A stretch of DNA of 64,000 nt from Salinarchaeum sp. Harcht-Bsk1 (GCF_000403645.1 NC_021313.1:1755014-1819013); one strand, 5' to 3'; numbered from the stretch's first letter, positions 17,938 through 27,892 are shown. Notes: a model not told the origin generated them from the sequence alone. A program made the numbers and translations.

Positions 17938-20900
17938 ATGACGAGCGACCTGCGCCGCCCTGGGAGCGACGGATCCGAGGGCCGTCGCAGCCGGCGGGAT
18001 CGGAATCTAGCGTCGACGATCGGCGCGCTGGTAGCGATCTCGGTCGTCGCACTCTGTCTGGCCGCGGTCCCGGTCGCGGTGACCGCCGACTCGCACGCGA
18101 ACGGCTCGGACCCCTACGTGATCGAGCAGGGTGACCAGTGCGTCGACGTCGACCCGATCACCAACACGAGCCAGACCGTCGTCGACTTCTACGACTACCG
18201 GTCCCCCGACACGACGCCGAACGCCACGACCTACAGCTCCTACGGCACCACGGCGTACCAGGCCGACAACACCAGCGTCCTCATGCTCTATCGCGGCTCG
18301 GAGGGCACCAGTCTCGTGATCGTCCACGAGAAGCTCCACGAGCCCGACACCGAGGGAACGAACGGCAGCTCGGCGACGTTCAACGTCACCGGAATCTCGA
18401 ACGATGGTGACGGTTGGGCCGTCGAGGACGATAACTACGACGCACAGGACGACCAGTTCGACCACTACCCCACCTACAGCGAGATCGACTGGGTCTGGAG
18501 CCGGGGCCGGACCGACGGTGGCGCCTATCGCGGCCTCGACGGTGACGTCGAGATCGGCATCGACCCCGCCTTCAACGAGTCCGCCGACCTCCGCTACGAC
18601 GACGAGTACGCCGGCTACGTCCACGACTGGCAGGTGATCACAGCGACCGAAGACGGATTCGAGCGCGTCTCCCTCGACAGCCTCACCCAGGAGGTCACGG
18701 TCCAGGACGGCTACTGCGCCCCGCCGCCGAACGCCAGCCTCGCGGTGAGCAACGCCACGCCAGAGGCCGGCCTGACGAGCGTGCCCCTCGACGCGAGCGA
18801 CTCGAATTCCTCGACGGGTATCACCGAATACCGCTGGGACCTCACCGGCAACGGGAGCGCCGACGAGGTGACCAGCGACGCCACGCTCGAGCACACCTTC
18901 GCGTCGGCCGGCGAGCGCGACGTCGCGGTCACCGTCGTCGCCGGCGACGGCCAGACCGACACCGCCGCGGTCGCCGTCAACGTCACCGACAGCACCGCGC
19001 CGACCGCCGAGATCGACGCGCCTCTCGCGGCGGTCGTCGACGAGCAACTCGCCATCTCCGGCAACGACAGCAGCGACAACGACCGGATCGCCAGCTACGC
19101 CTGGACGTTCGGCGACGGGACGAGCGCCACCGGCGCGACCGTCGAGCACAGCTACGCCAGCACGGGCGTCTACAACCTCACGCTGACGGTCACCGACCCG
19201 TCGGACCACGAAGCGACCGCGAACCAGACGGTGACCGTGAGCCAGGCGCCGCCCAACGCCTCCCTGTCGGCGCCCGGACAGGCGACCCTCAACGAGACAG
19301 TGCTGCTGGACGCCAGCGGCACCGACGCCGGCCCGAACGCGACCTACGAGTGGGTGATCGACGGCACGACCGCGAACGTCACCAACGCCTCGACCTACGA
19401 AACCGCATTCGCGGCGCGCGGCACACACGACGTGAGCGTGGCCGTGACCGACGACGGCGGCTTCGACAGCGCGAGCGCCACGATCGACGTCTACCGACCG
19501 CTGAACGCGAGCCTCGACGCCACGCCGCTGAACGTCACGGCTGGCGAACCGGTGGCCTTCGACGCGAACGCCTCGACGGGCAACGTCACCCGCTACGAGT
19601 GGGCGTTCGGCGACGGCGCCACGATCGCAGACGGGAACGCCACCGTCGAGCACGAGTACGCCGCGGCCGGCGAGTACACCGCCGAGGTCACCGCCGTCGG
19701 TGCGACCGGCGCGACCGATTCCACCACCGTCACCGTCGACGTGACCCCCGCGCCGGGTCCGACTGCCCAACTGTCGGCGCCCGGCGAAGTCGCCGTCAAC
19801 GAGACGGCGACGCTCGACGCCAGCGGCTCCGAGGCCGGCCCGAACGCGACCTACGAGTGGTCCGTCGACGGCGAGGTCCTGCATACCACCAGCGAGCCGA
19901 CCTACCAGACGAGCTTCACGACCGCCGGCGACCACGAGGTCGTCGTGACCGTCACCGACGCCGGGAGCACCGACGACGCGAACGCGACCGTCAGCGTGGT
20001 GAACGAGTCCGACGGTGGCGACGATTCCTCCGGCGGAGGCGGCGACGACTCGGACGACGGTGGCGGCGGGGGCGGTGGCGGGTACGGGCCCCCACCCGTG
20101 GACCCGCCGGAACCGGAGGAGCCACTCGAGACCTCGGTCGCGGTCGAGAACGGGACGATCGTCGTCATCGCCGAGCACGTCGACGCCGGCGAGGCCTTCG
20201 TCGTCGACGTTCCGACGAACCTGACGACCGGGACGAACGCGACGGGTGGCGCCACCGGCAGTCCGAACGCGACCGGAGGCGCCAACGACAGTTCGGACGC
20301 CGCGGGTGGCGTCAACGGCAGCAGCCCGAACGCGAGCGCGACTGCCGGTGACCTCGACGCAGTCACGCTACGATCGGTCGAGATCACGCCCACCTCGGAC
20401 GCGGAGACGCTCAGGGTCTCGTTCACCCGGGCTGATCGTGCCGTCCCCGGCCGGTTCGTCCGCACGCCGGCGTTCCTCTCGAACGCCTCGGTGTCCCTCG
20501 CGTCGATCCGCTACGAGGTCGGGGTCGACCGCACGACGATGTCGGCGGCAGGCGTCTCTGCCGACGACCTGACCGTCTACGCCGACGACGATGGCTGGAC
20601 GTCGGTCGAGACGAACACGTCCGTCGCCGGGCCGGACATCGTCGTCTCGACCACCGTCGACGGGACGACGCCACTCGGCGTCGGCGCAGTCGGGCCGGTG
20701 CTCTACGTCAGCGACGTCCGGACGGCCGGCGTCGTCGCGGACGGGTCGTTCCCCATCGCGACGACGGTCAGGAACACCGGCAGCGACCGCGGCGACGTGT
20801 CGTTGCCGATCCTCGTGAACGGCGAGCCACTCGCGACGGTCACGGTTACGCTCACGCCAGGCGAACAGACCGTCGTCGAGTCCAGGGTACCGATCGACGG

Positions 20901-21345
20901 CACGCGGAACGTCACCGTGGGTGCCGTCGGGCTCCGACGAACCCTCCCGGTCGTCACGATCACCGACTTCTCGGCCCGACCCGCCGAGCCAGGCCTGAAC
21001 GAGACGGTCACCGTCGAGGCGACGCTGGTCAACCGCGGGAGCGGAGCGGGCGCGTTCGAGGCCGTGCTCCGCCGCGACGGCGTGGTCGCGGCGACCCAGA
21101 CCGTCTCCCTCGCCCCCGGGCAGCGGACGACCGTGACCTTCCGGCAAATGACCTCGACGGCCGGAACCTACCGGTTCACCCTCGGGAACGTCACCGAGAC
21201 GGTGAACGCCTCGAGGCGGTCCCGCTTCACCGGCGGCGGGAACGGCGAGACGCAGAGTGCGGTGCCCGGCTTCGGCGCGCTGACGGCGATGACGGCGCTG
21301 GCGGCGCTGTTGCTCGTCGGGATCCTTCGGCGTCGACGGGCGTAA
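17938..21345 (+). CDS. Large surface protein with PKD domains and a PGF-CTERM anchor
   Basis: The 1135-residue protein has an N-terminal hydrophobic export segment at about 26-49. A roughly 200-residue N-terminal domain follows, then four PKD-like repeats (each with a YEW or YAW-x-FGDG core and HxYxxxGxY-type end). Next comes a Gly/Asp linker, a PGF-pre-PGF-like domain (VGVDRTTMSAAGVSADDLTV), two CARDB-like domains and a C-terminal PGF-CTERM signal. That signal is VPGFGALTAMTALAALLLVG plus basic residues, which archaeosortase A replaces with a lipid anchor in relatives. Many Asn-x-Thr/Ser sites suggest N-glycosylation. A TATA box about 30 bases upstream supports the start. It is probably an adhesin or S-layer-associated protein; the ligand is unknown. 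Confidence 0.88.
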   Translation: MTSDLRRPGSDGSEGRRSRRDRNLASTIGALVAISVVALCLAAVPVAVTADSHANGSDPYVIEQGDQCVDVDPITNTSQTVVDFYDYRSPDTTPNATTYSSYGTTAYQADNTSVLMLYRGSEGTSLVIVHEKLHEPDTEGTNGSSATFNVTGISNDGDGWAVEDDNYDAQDDQFDHYPTYSEIDWVWSRGRTDGGAYRGLDGDVEIGIDPAFNESADLRYDDEYAGYVHDWQVITATEDGFERVSLDSLTQEVTVQDGYCAPPPNASLAVSNATPEAGLTSVPLDASDSNSSTGITEYRWDLTGNGSADEVTSDATLEHTFASAGERDVAVTVVAGDGQTDTAAVAVNVTDSTAPTAEIDAPLAAVVDEQLAISGNDSSDNDRIASYAWTFGDGTSATGATVEHSYASTGVYNLTLTVTDPSDHEATANQTVTVSQAPPNASLSAPGQATLNETVLLDASGTDAGPNATYEWVIDGTTANVTNASTYETAFAARGTHDVSVAVTDDGGFDSASATIDVYRPLNASLDATPLNVTAGEPVAFDANASTGNVTRYEWAFGDGATIADGNATVEHEYAAAGEYTAEVTAVGATGATDSTTVTVDVTPAPGPTAQLSAPGEVAVNETATLDASGSEAGPNATYEWSVDGEVLHTTSEPTYQTSFTTAGDHEVVVTVTDAGSTDDANATVSVVNESDGGDDSSGGGGDDSDDGGGGGGGGYGPPPVDPPEPEEPLETSVAVENGTIVVIAEHVDAGEAFVVDVPTNLTTGTNATGGATGSPNATGGANDSSDAAGGVNGSSPNASATAGDLDAVTLRSVEITPTSDAETLRVSFTRADRAVPGRFVRTPAFLSNASVSLASIRYEVGVDRTTMSAAGVSADDLTVYADDDGWTSVETNTSVAGPDIVVSTTVDGTTPLGVGAVGPVLYVSDVRTAGVVADGSFPIATTVRNTGSDRGDVSLPILVNGEPLATVTVTLTPGEQTVVESRVPIDGTRNVTVGAVGLRRTLPVVTITDFSARPAEPGLNETVTVEATLVNRGSGAGAFEAVLRRDGVVAATQTVSLAPGQRTTVTFRQMTSTAGTYRFTLGNVTETVNASRRSRFTGGGNGETQSAVPGFGALTAMTALAALLLVGILRRRRA

Positions 21346-21500
21346 CGACGCTACCGACCGCCGTCGTCGGACCGCTGGCGATCCCGGTTAGCAGTGTACT
21401 GCCACCGGCGGCCGCTCCATCTGGTCGGCACCGGCATTTTTCCACGTCGGCGTGGAAGCTACGGTAGCACCCGTCGGTCCCTCCGCTCTCCCCTCCACAC

Positions 21501-22646
21501 ATGTCCACCGACGACTCCATGCGCTCGCGCGTGCCTGGGAGCCGCTGGAAACTCTGGCTCCTGCTCGACGCGAACCGGTGGGCCGTCGCGGGTCTCCTCC
21601 TGGGTGCGATCTTCGCCGCCCTCGCCCTGTTCGTCGCGCTCGACCCGGCGTCGCTGGGGTCGGCGATCGCGAGCTCCGATCCCGTCGAGACGCTGTTCCA
21701 GGGACTGTTGACGGCGATCGTCACCGGCGTGACGCTCGTCGTGACGATCAACCAGCTCGTGCTCTCCCAGGAACTCGGCGCCGTCGGCGATCAGCGCGAC
21801 CGGATGCAGGGGTCCCTCGAGTTCCGCGACGACGTGGCCGTCCAGCTCGAGGAGCCGGTCAGCCCGCCAGAACCCTCCGCGTTCCTCCGGTCGCTCCTCG
21901 AAGCGACCGCGGACCGCGCCCGCGAACTCCGCGCCGCCGTCGCCGACTGTCCCGATCCCGAGGCCCGGGACGAAATCGCGCACTACGCCGACGAACTGAT
22001 CGAGAACGCAGCCACCGTCGGCGACGACCTCGAGGGCTCGCAGTTCGGCACCTACGATGTCGTCCAGGCAGCCCTGGGGTTCAACTACTCGCTCAAGATC
22101 TTCGAGGGCAAGCGCCTCCGGGCGCTCTATGGTGGCGGCGCCGACGACGAGCCGATGCCTGACGACGAGCAACTGCCCGAAGAGGACGCGCAGAGCCCCG
22201 AAGAGGATGCGCAGAGCCCCGACGACGCGCAGGTATCCGGCGACGCTGCCCAGGCGGTGCTCGACGAGCGGGCACGGGCGGCACTCGACGACGTGGTCAC
22301 GCTGCTCGAGCAGTACGGGCCCGCTCGCGAGCACGTCAAGACGCTGTACTTCCAGTGGGCGCTCGTCGACCTCTCCCGGGCGATGCTCTACTCGGCCGTC
22401 CCCGCGCTCGTCGTCACGATCGCGAGCATCCTGACGCTCGACAACGCCGGCTCCGTCGGCGGCTCCCTGTTCGGCGTCGCGAACCAGTCCTGGGTCGTGT
22501 TGCTGGCGGTCACCGTCTCGTTGGCTCCCTTCGCGCTCCTCCTCTCGTACGTCCTCAGGATCGCGACCGTCGCGAAGCGGACCCTCTCGATCGGGCCGTT
22601 CGTGCTCCGGGACAGGGACGGGACCGGGGACGTCGAACAGTCCTGA
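21501..22646 (+). CDS. Membrane protein with four predicted helices, unknown function
   Basis: The 381-residue protein has two hydrophobic segments at about 25-50 and 60-90 and two more near 295-320 and 330-355. The central domain of about 200 residues is acidic, probably cytoplasmic and partly coiled (LLEATADRARELRAAV). It includes a small in-frame direct repeat, EEDAQSPEEDAQSPDDAQ, encoded by near-identical DNA around 22183-22230. No known domain is recognised. A stretch ATTTTTCC about 65 bases upstream and a short CCACG hairpin precede the start. The gene stands between the surface protein and the dehydrogenase and probably has its own promoter. Confidence 0.65.
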   Translation: MSTDDSMRSRVPGSRWKLWLLLDANRWAVAGLLLGAIFAALALFVALDPASLGSAIASSDPVETLFQGLLTAIVTGVTLVVTINQLVLSQELGAVGDQRDRMQGSLEFRDDVAVQLEEPVSPPEPSAFLRSLLEATADRARELRAAVADCPDPEARDEIAHYADELIENAATVGDDLEGSQFGTYDVVQAALGFNYSLKIFEGKRLRALYGGGADDEPMPDDEQLPEEDAQSPEEDAQSPDDAQVSGDAAQAVLDERARAALDDVVTLLEQYGPAREHVKTLYFQWALVDLSRAMLYSAVPALVVTIASILTLDNAGSVGGSLFGVANQSWVVLLAVTVSLAPFALLLSYVLRIATVAKRTLSIGPFVLRDRDGTGDVEQS

Positions 22647-22834
22647 GCAGTCGGTCGGCGACGGCGATCGCTGGGGCCGGCGGCCGCTGCAGGCGGCTGC
22701 CGGGTTCCCGCATCGGCGCCAGCTTTGAGACCGTCCGGTCCGTCGTTCGAGCCAGTGATCCCCTGCGAGTCGCGCCGACGATCGATCGACGACGCCGGAC
22801 GACCACCGACGCGACCGGGAGGTGCCGCGTAGCC

Positions 22835-23860
22835 GTGCGCGCGGCGACGCTCACGGACGTCGGCGACATCGCGGTCGAGGAGCGCGACCGACCGGTCCCG
22901 GGCCCCGAGGAGGTCCTGGTCGAGGTCGGCGCCTGCGGCGTCTGCATGACCGACTTCCACATGTACCACGGGACGTTCGCCGCCGATCTGCCGGTCGTCC
23001 CCGGCCACGAGGCCGCCGGCGAGGTCGTCGCGGTCGGCGACGACGTCCGGGCCACCGCGGTCGGCGAGCGGGTCGCGGTCAACCCGACGGTGGCCTGCAA
23101 CGCCTGCTCGGCGTGCAAGCGCGGCGACACCCACCTCTGTGCGAACAACACGTCGATCGGGGGCGCCGCCGACCGCGTGATCGACGGCGCCTTCGCCGAG
23201 TTCGTCCGGGTGCCGGCGAGCAACGTCGAGCCGATCGGTGACCTGCCGGCGGCTGCGGCGGCGCTCGCGGAGCCCCTGGCCTGTTGCGTCCACGGCGCGG
23301 ATCGCACCGGGCTCCAGCAGGGCGATAGCGCGGCGCTGATCGGCGCCGGGCCGATCGGCCTCTTGCTCGTCCAGACGCTCCGCAATCGCGGCGTTTCGCC
23401 GATCGCGGTTTCCGAGCCAGACGACGAGCGACGCGCGCTCGCCGCCGAGTTCGGCGCCGACCTGGTCGTCGATCCGACCGAGACCGACCCCGTCGAGACG
23501 ATCGCGACCGAGGTCGGCCGGGTCGACGCCGCGATCGAGGCCGTCGGCCGCGTCGCGACGCTCGAACAGGCCCACGACCTGACCGGGCCCGGTGGTGCCA
23601 CGCTCGTCTTCGGCGTCCCGCCGGAGGACGCGAAATTGGAGGTCAGGCCGTTCGAGGTGTTCTTCGAGGAGGTCGACCTGCGGGGCAGCTACTCGCTGAC
23701 GCAGGCGTCCTTCGAGCGCGCCGTGGAGCTCATCCGGCGCGCCCGGATCGACACTGCGTCCCTCGTTACCGACGAGATCGGTCTCGGGGAGCTCCCGGCG
23801 GCGTTCGAGCGGATGGAGCGCGGAGAAGGGTTGCGCCACGTCGTGCGGCCAGGCAGGTGA
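22835..23860 (+). CDS. Zinc-dependent alcohol dehydrogenase (MDR family)
   Basis: The 341-residue medium-chain dehydrogenase has the catalytic zinc site CGVCMTDFHMY at about 32-42 and GHEAAGEVVAVG near 58-69. The structural zinc motif has four cysteines (CNACSACKRGDTHLC). The NAD(P)-binding loop is ALIGAGPIGLLLVQTL. These show an active zinc enzyme of the polyol or alcohol dehydrogenase group; the substrate is not evident. I chose the GTG at 22835 because the family begins at this strand; upstream in-frame sequence is not family-like. No clear operon partner lies next to it. Confidence 0.85.
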   Translation: MRAATLTDVGDIAVEERDRPVPGPEEVLVEVGACGVCMTDFHMYHGTFAADLPVVPGHEAAGEVVAVGDDVRATAVGERVAVNPTVACNACSACKRGDTHLCANNTSIGGAADRVIDGAFAEFVRVPASNVEPIGDLPAAAAALAEPLACCVHGADRTGLQQGDSAALIGAGPIGLLLVQTLRNRGVSPIAVSEPDDERRALAAEFGADLVVDPTETDPVETIATEVGRVDAAIEAVGRVATLEQAHDLTGPGGATLVFGVPPEDAKLEVRPFEVFFEEVDLRGSYSLTQASFERAVELIRRARIDTASLVTDEIGLGELPAAFERMERGEGLRHVVRPGR

Positions 23861-23884
23861 CCCGCTCCGCCATCGGTTCGCACG

Positions 23885-24295
23885 TCAGACGGCCTCCCGG
23901 AACGCCGGGCGCTGGACGACCAGCGGCACCACGAGGAACGCGAGGACGACGGCGATCACGTAGTTCACGATCCCGCCCAGGACGAAGTAGCACGCGAACG
24001 CCGCGAGGCCGAGCCAGTAGCTCCTCGGGCGCACGTCGAACAGCCCGGCCGCGGCGACCAGCCCGAGTGCCCCCGCTCCGACGGAGAGCGCGGCCATCGC
24101 GACGGGCGCGAGTTCGAACACGACCACGCCGCCACCGGTCGCGACCTGGAGTACGGCGTTGAGCACCGCCAGGCTGCCGAAGCTCCCCAGGACGACCGCC
24201 GCGAAATTGATCGCACCGGAGGCCTTGCCCCGGTGAATCCAGCTTCCGTCGTTGTGCGTGACCAGGTCGGCCGGTCCGTCGGTATCGCTCGCCAT
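23885..24295 (-). CDS. Small four-helix membrane protein
   Basis: This 136-residue protein has a soluble N-terminal 25 residues (DGPADLVTHNDGSWIHRG) followed by four tightly packed hydrophobic segments. A single RPRSYW loop sits between the second and third. It ends shortly after VVQRPAFREAV. No domain is recognised. It converges on the dehydrogenase gene with 24 bases between stops. The in-frame extension upstream of 24295 is Ser-rich and not membrane-like, so the ATG at 24295 is preferred. The function is unknown. Confidence 0.65.
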   Translation of the reverse strand: MASDTDGPADLVTHNDGSWIHRGKASGAINFAAVVLGSFGSLAVLNAVLQVATGGGVVVFELAPVAMAALSVGAGALGLVAAAGLFDVRPRSYWLGLAAFACYFVLGGIVNYVIAVVLAFLVVPLVVQRPAFREAV

Positions 24296-24479
24296 TCTAT
24301 CCTGTACGTCGGGACCTGTGAAAGAAATAGGTTCGCCCGCCGACGGCGCGTGCCTAGGACGACCACCGCGCCACCGCCGCTCCACCGACCTGCTGCCCGA
24401 ATAGCGGTCGAGCCGTGCGATTCTACCGGTCCCGGAACGAGCAACGGGCTTTTCCTCGCTCGTCACCGATCGGTGTCCA

Positions 24480-25418
24480 ATGACCACGGCCGCAGAGAAG
24501 GCAGCCGCTGCGCGCGAGTCCATCGCCGAGCGCGACGGGGGCGTCCTGATCGCGTTCTCCGGCGGCGTCGACTCCGCCGTCGTCGCCGCGCTGGCCCACG
24601 ACGCGCTCGGCGACGACGCCGTCGCCTGTACCGCCAAGAGCGAGACGCTCCCCGCGGCGGAGCTCGACGACGCCCGCGAGGTCGCCGACGCGATCGGCAT
24701 CCGCCACGACGTCGTCGAGTTCTCCGAACTCGACTCGCCGGACTTCGTCGCCAACGACGAGGACCGCTGTTACCACTGCCGGACCATGCGCCTGGGCCGG
24801 ATGTACGAGCACGCGAAGGAACTCGGGATCGAGACGGTCTGTGACGGCACCAACGCCTCCGATCCCGGCGAGGGGCACCGCCCCGGCCTCGAGGCCGTCG
24901 CGGAACTCGACGCCACCTCGCCGCTCCTCGACCACGACATCTCGAAGGAGGAGGTCCGCGAGATCGCTGCACAGTACGACCTGCCCGTCGCCGACAAGCC
25001 CTCGATGGCGTGTCTCTCCTCGCGGATCCCGACCGGCCTCGAGGTCACCGAGGAGCGCCTGACGCGGATCGAGAAGGCCGAGCGCCTCCTCCGGACCTGG
25101 GGGTTCGACCAGTTCCGCGTCCGGGACCACGACGGCCTCGCGCGGATCGAGGTCGGGGAAGACGAACTCGAGATCGCACTCGATACCGGGTTCGCACAGG
25201 CCGCCCGCGAGCACATGCTCGACCTGGGCTTCGATCACGTCACGCTCGACCTCCAGGGCTACGAGACGGGGAGCGTCAGTCCGGGCGACGACGCCGCGGA
25301 GGCCGGCCCCACCGGCGAAGCGTCGGCCGGTGCGGAGGACGACGCGGCAACGGCCGCCGGCGACGACGAACCGCTCGTCGAGGACGTCTTCGACGTCGAC
25401 TACCCGACCTCGGACTGA
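24480..25418 (+). CDS. larE: ATP-dependent sacrificial sulfur transferase LarE
   Basis: LarE-type enzymes adenylate a substrate with the PP-loop and give up a cysteine sulfur to build the nickel-pincer cofactor of lactate racemase-like enzymes. The 312-residue protein has SGGVDS at 27-32, DRCYHCRTMR with Cys97 and Cys100, and KPSMACLSSRIPTG with Cys178, equivalent to the sacrificial cysteine of LarE. The last 45 residues form an Ala/Glu/Asp-rich tail not needed by the family. No larA, larB or larC is in the window, so the partner is unknown. The gene is monocistronic. Confidence 0.87.
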   Translation: MTTAAEKAAAARESIAERDGGVLIAFSGGVDSAVVAALAHDALGDDAVACTAKSETLPAAELDDAREVADAIGIRHDVVEFSELDSPDFVANDEDRCYHCRTMRLGRMYEHAKELGIETVCDGTNASDPGEGHRPGLEAVAELDATSPLLDHDISKEEVREIAAQYDLPVADKPSMACLSSRIPTGLEVTEERLTRIEKAERLLRTWGFDQFRVRDHDGLARIEVGEDELEIALDTGFAQAAREHMLDLGFDHVTLDLQGYETGSVSPGDDAAEAGPTGEASAGAEDDAATAAGDDEPLVEDVFDVDYPTSD

Positions 25419-25453
25419 TCCCGCTGCTGGCGGTGGCCCGCGGCGTCGACTCC

Positions 25454-25606
25454 TCAGGTCGCGGCGCCCTCGTCCGCGCGCTCGACGTCGTAGTTCTCGC
25501 CGATCTCGTTGGTGTTCTCCTCGTCGGCGAGTCGCTGGGCCTCCGAGCGACTCTCGAAGGGACCGGCGATCCGATCGCCGAAACACGTCACGTAGTAGAC
25601 GGGCAT
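25454..25606 (-). CDS. Small conserved protein of 50 residues
   Basis: The 50-residue protein starts MPVYYVTCFGDRIAGPFESR, followed by a helix (SEAQRLADEENTNEIGENYD) and an acidic end. The pattern of a short beta hairpin and a helix recalls small haloarchaeal proteins with an SPOR-like or DUF-type half domain. A TATA-like CGTTATTTCG lies about 27 bases before the ATG at 25606, which argues that this short frame is a real leaderless gene and excludes a longer in-frame start. It converges on larE. The function is unknown. Confidence 0.6.
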   Translation of the reverse strand: MPVYYVTCFGDRIAGPFESRSEAQRLADEENTNEIGENYDVERADEGAAT

Positions 25607-25936
25607 GGTTCCCTCAGCGTGCCCGCTCGAAATAACGGTTGCGGGCATCGAGGGCTCCTTTGCAGGCAGCGAGGGCCACTTTGGGGCAGTGGGTGCCGCT
25701 TAGCGGGTAGCGGAGGGCCGCTGCAGCCGGATGCCGCCCCGAGGGTAGCTCTCCGTGCCTGGCGGGCACGACGTACCTAGGGTCCGGTTACTTGCCGATC
25801 GAGGGCCGGGTATCGTCAATGACAGCGCGACGCCCGTCCCGGCGGCCCCGGGCGACCGACGCCGAAGGCGCCAGTCGACTGGATCGAGTAGCTGATGCCC
25901 GCCGCCGATCCCCGGCGGTGGCAGGAGGTGGCGTCG
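25607..25936 (+). other. Divergent intergenic gap, no extra gene seen
   Basis: The 330-base gap holds the leaderless promoter of the 50-residue gene (near 25630, minus strand) and the upstream region of the beta-helix lipoprotein. A ribosome binding site GGAGGTG at 25924-25930 precedes the lipoprotein ATG by six bases. Two imperfect copies of a GCGAGGGC-type 20-mer occur at about 25643-25690. No other structure was seen. Confidence 0.5.
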
Positions 25937-27826
25937 ATGCCCAGTAGTCCGCGACGACGCGCGCTCCTGAAGGGAATCGGCTCGGCAGGCGCGGCCGGCC
26001 TCCTCGCCGGCTGTTCGGGCGTCCTCTCCGGCGGCGGAGGGGGCGATGGCAGCCCCAACAACAGTAGTAGCGGCTCCGGGAGCGGCACCGGTGGCCAGGG
26101 CGGGAGCGGTGGGACGGCACACACCGCCGACGTACAGGTGCCGACCTGTACCGATCCGGAGACATTGACCCGGGACGACCTCAACGGCGGCGCGACGATC
26201 TCGGCGGGCTGCTACCGGGTGGACTCGAACCACGAGATCGACAGCGGGCAGCTCACCCTCGAGTCCGGCGTCGTCATCGAGTTCGCGGCCGACGCCGGCC
26301 TGAAGTTCACCGGCGGCACGCTCCTGACGACCGGGACGCCAGCCGACCCCGTGTTCCTGGTCGGGGAAACCGCCCAGCGTGGCTTCTGGCAGGGGCTGCG
26401 CTTCGAGGGGAGCACGGCGGACACGAACCTGCTGGAGAGCGCCGTGATCGCCCACGCTGGCAGCGAACTGTGGCACGGCGGCGATATCTCGCGAGCGGGG
26501 CTGTTCGTCCGCGACTCGATCATCGAGCTAAACAATTCGACGATCCGGAATCACCGCCGCTCCGGGCTCACGGTCCCCGACGGTGCCGTCGACCTTTCGG
26601 TCTCGAACACCGTCTTCGAGGCCAACGAGCGACCGGCACGCCTCCACCCCGATCTGGTCGGCGACTTCGAACCTTCCAACGTCGTCCGGGACAACGACGA
26701 CGATCGGGTGAAGGCGGCTGGCACCGGCTCGGGCGATACGATCACGACCGACCAGATCTGGCAGTCCCCGGGCGTCCCCTTCTACGTCACGAAGAATCTG
26801 ACGACGGAAGCGTACCTGACGGTCGACCCTGGTACGACGATCGAGTTCAAGGCGGGCAAAGGGCTCGACGTCAACGGCGGCACGCTCAGGGCTCCGGGCA
26901 CCGCCGAGGACCCGATCACTGTCCGGGGCGAGGAGAGCGGCCGCGGGACCTGGCAGGGGCTCCGGTTCGTCAACACGGTCTCCGCGGACAACCTCCTGGA
27001 GCACGTCGTCGTCGACGGCGCCGGTGACTCGCTGTGGCACGGCGCCGACCGCTCGAAGGCCGGCGTCTACGCCCAGAACGCCGACGTCCAGGTCACGATC
27101 CGCAACTGCACGTTCGAACGCAACGCCGTCACGGCGCTGACCGCCGACGGCGGTGGCGAGGACGGCGCCGACCTCACGGTCGAGGGCTGCTCGTTCCGGG
27201 ACAACGCCGTCCCGATGCGGCTGAGTGCGGACCTCGTCGACGGCGTGGCAGCGAGCCAGTCCTTCGAGGGCAACGACGGGAGCTACGTGCTCGTCGGCGC
27301 GACGGGGTCCTCGACGCGAGTCACCGCGGACGCGACCTGGGCGGCCCTCGACGTGCCCTACCGACTGACGCGGCACTGCCGGTGCCACGCTGGCCTGACG
27401 ATCGAGCCGGGCACCACGGTCGAGGCCGCGGCAAAGAAGGGGATCTACGTGCCGGAGGGATACCTGACGGCGGACGCCAGCGGTGCCGACCCAATCACCT
27501 TCACCGACGCCGCCGACGCCGAGGAGAACTGGCGGGGGATCAGCGTCAACACCGCCGCCTCCGAGAACCGCCTCGACGACGTGGTCGTCGAGAACGCCGG
27601 CAACGGCCTCTGGACCGGGAACTGGGACTCCCACGCGTCCATCTTCGTCTACGGCGGCGAGGACAACGGAGAACTCCGGATCCGAAACTCGACGATCCGC
27701 AACAGCGCCGGCCACGGCATCGCGAAGGCCGACAGCGGCGTCCTCTCGTGTGGCAATTTACAGTTCGAGAACGTCGCCGACAGCGACGTGTACGAGATGT
27801 ACACCGGAGCGATCAATCCCTGCTGA
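25937..27826 (+). CDS. Tat lipoprotein with three right-handed beta-helix blocks
   Basis: The 629-residue protein starts MPSSPRRRALLKGIGSAG and has a lipobox ending in GLLAGC, then a Gly/Ser linker, so it is predicted to be exported by Tat and lipid-anchored. The rest is three related blocks of about 185 residues. Each has a GTxxxFxAxxGL or GTTV/I-E strand pair, an ADPI/V-TF or V segment, a W(Q/R)G(L/I) turn and a NxLxxxVVxxAG(x)xLW motif, consistent with a parallel beta-helix. Such proteins bind or cleave polysaccharides, but no catalytic residues stand out. A GGAGGTG site six bases upstream supports the ATG at 25937. Confidence 0.82.
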   Translation: MPSSPRRRALLKGIGSAGAAGLLAGCSGVLSGGGGGDGSPNNSSSGSGSGTGGQGGSGGTAHTADVQVPTCTDPETLTRDDLNGGATISAGCYRVDSNHEIDSGQLTLESGVVIEFAADAGLKFTGGTLLTTGTPADPVFLVGETAQRGFWQGLRFEGSTADTNLLESAVIAHAGSELWHGGDISRAGLFVRDSIIELNNSTIRNHRRSGLTVPDGAVDLSVSNTVFEANERPARLHPDLVGDFEPSNVVRDNDDDRVKAAGTGSGDTITTDQIWQSPGVPFYVTKNLTTEAYLTVDPGTTIEFKAGKGLDVNGGTLRAPGTAEDPITVRGEESGRGTWQGLRFVNTVSADNLLEHVVVDGAGDSLWHGADRSKAGVYAQNADVQVTIRNCTFERNAVTALTADGGGEDGADLTVEGCSFRDNAVPMRLSADLVDGVAASQSFEGNDGSYVLVGATGSSTRVTADATWAALDVPYRLTRHCRCHAGLTIEPGTTVEAAAKKGIYVPEGYLTADASGADPITFTDAADAEENWRGISVNTAASENRLDDVVVENAGNGLWTGNWDSHASIFVYGGEDNGELRIRNSTIRNSAGHGIAKADSGVLSCGNLQFENVADSDVYEMYTGAINPC

Positions 27827-27892
27827 GTCACGCAGCGGGCGGCTGTCTATCCTTGCCCGCCGAGACGGTCTCGGTCGCCGGCCGATGCAGCG

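Noticed and set aside
18007-20178. Open frame of about 720 codons opposite the PKD surface gene
   Set aside because: Antisense of a protein with clear signal, PKD and PGF-CTERM features. The composition is Arg/Val/Gly-rich.
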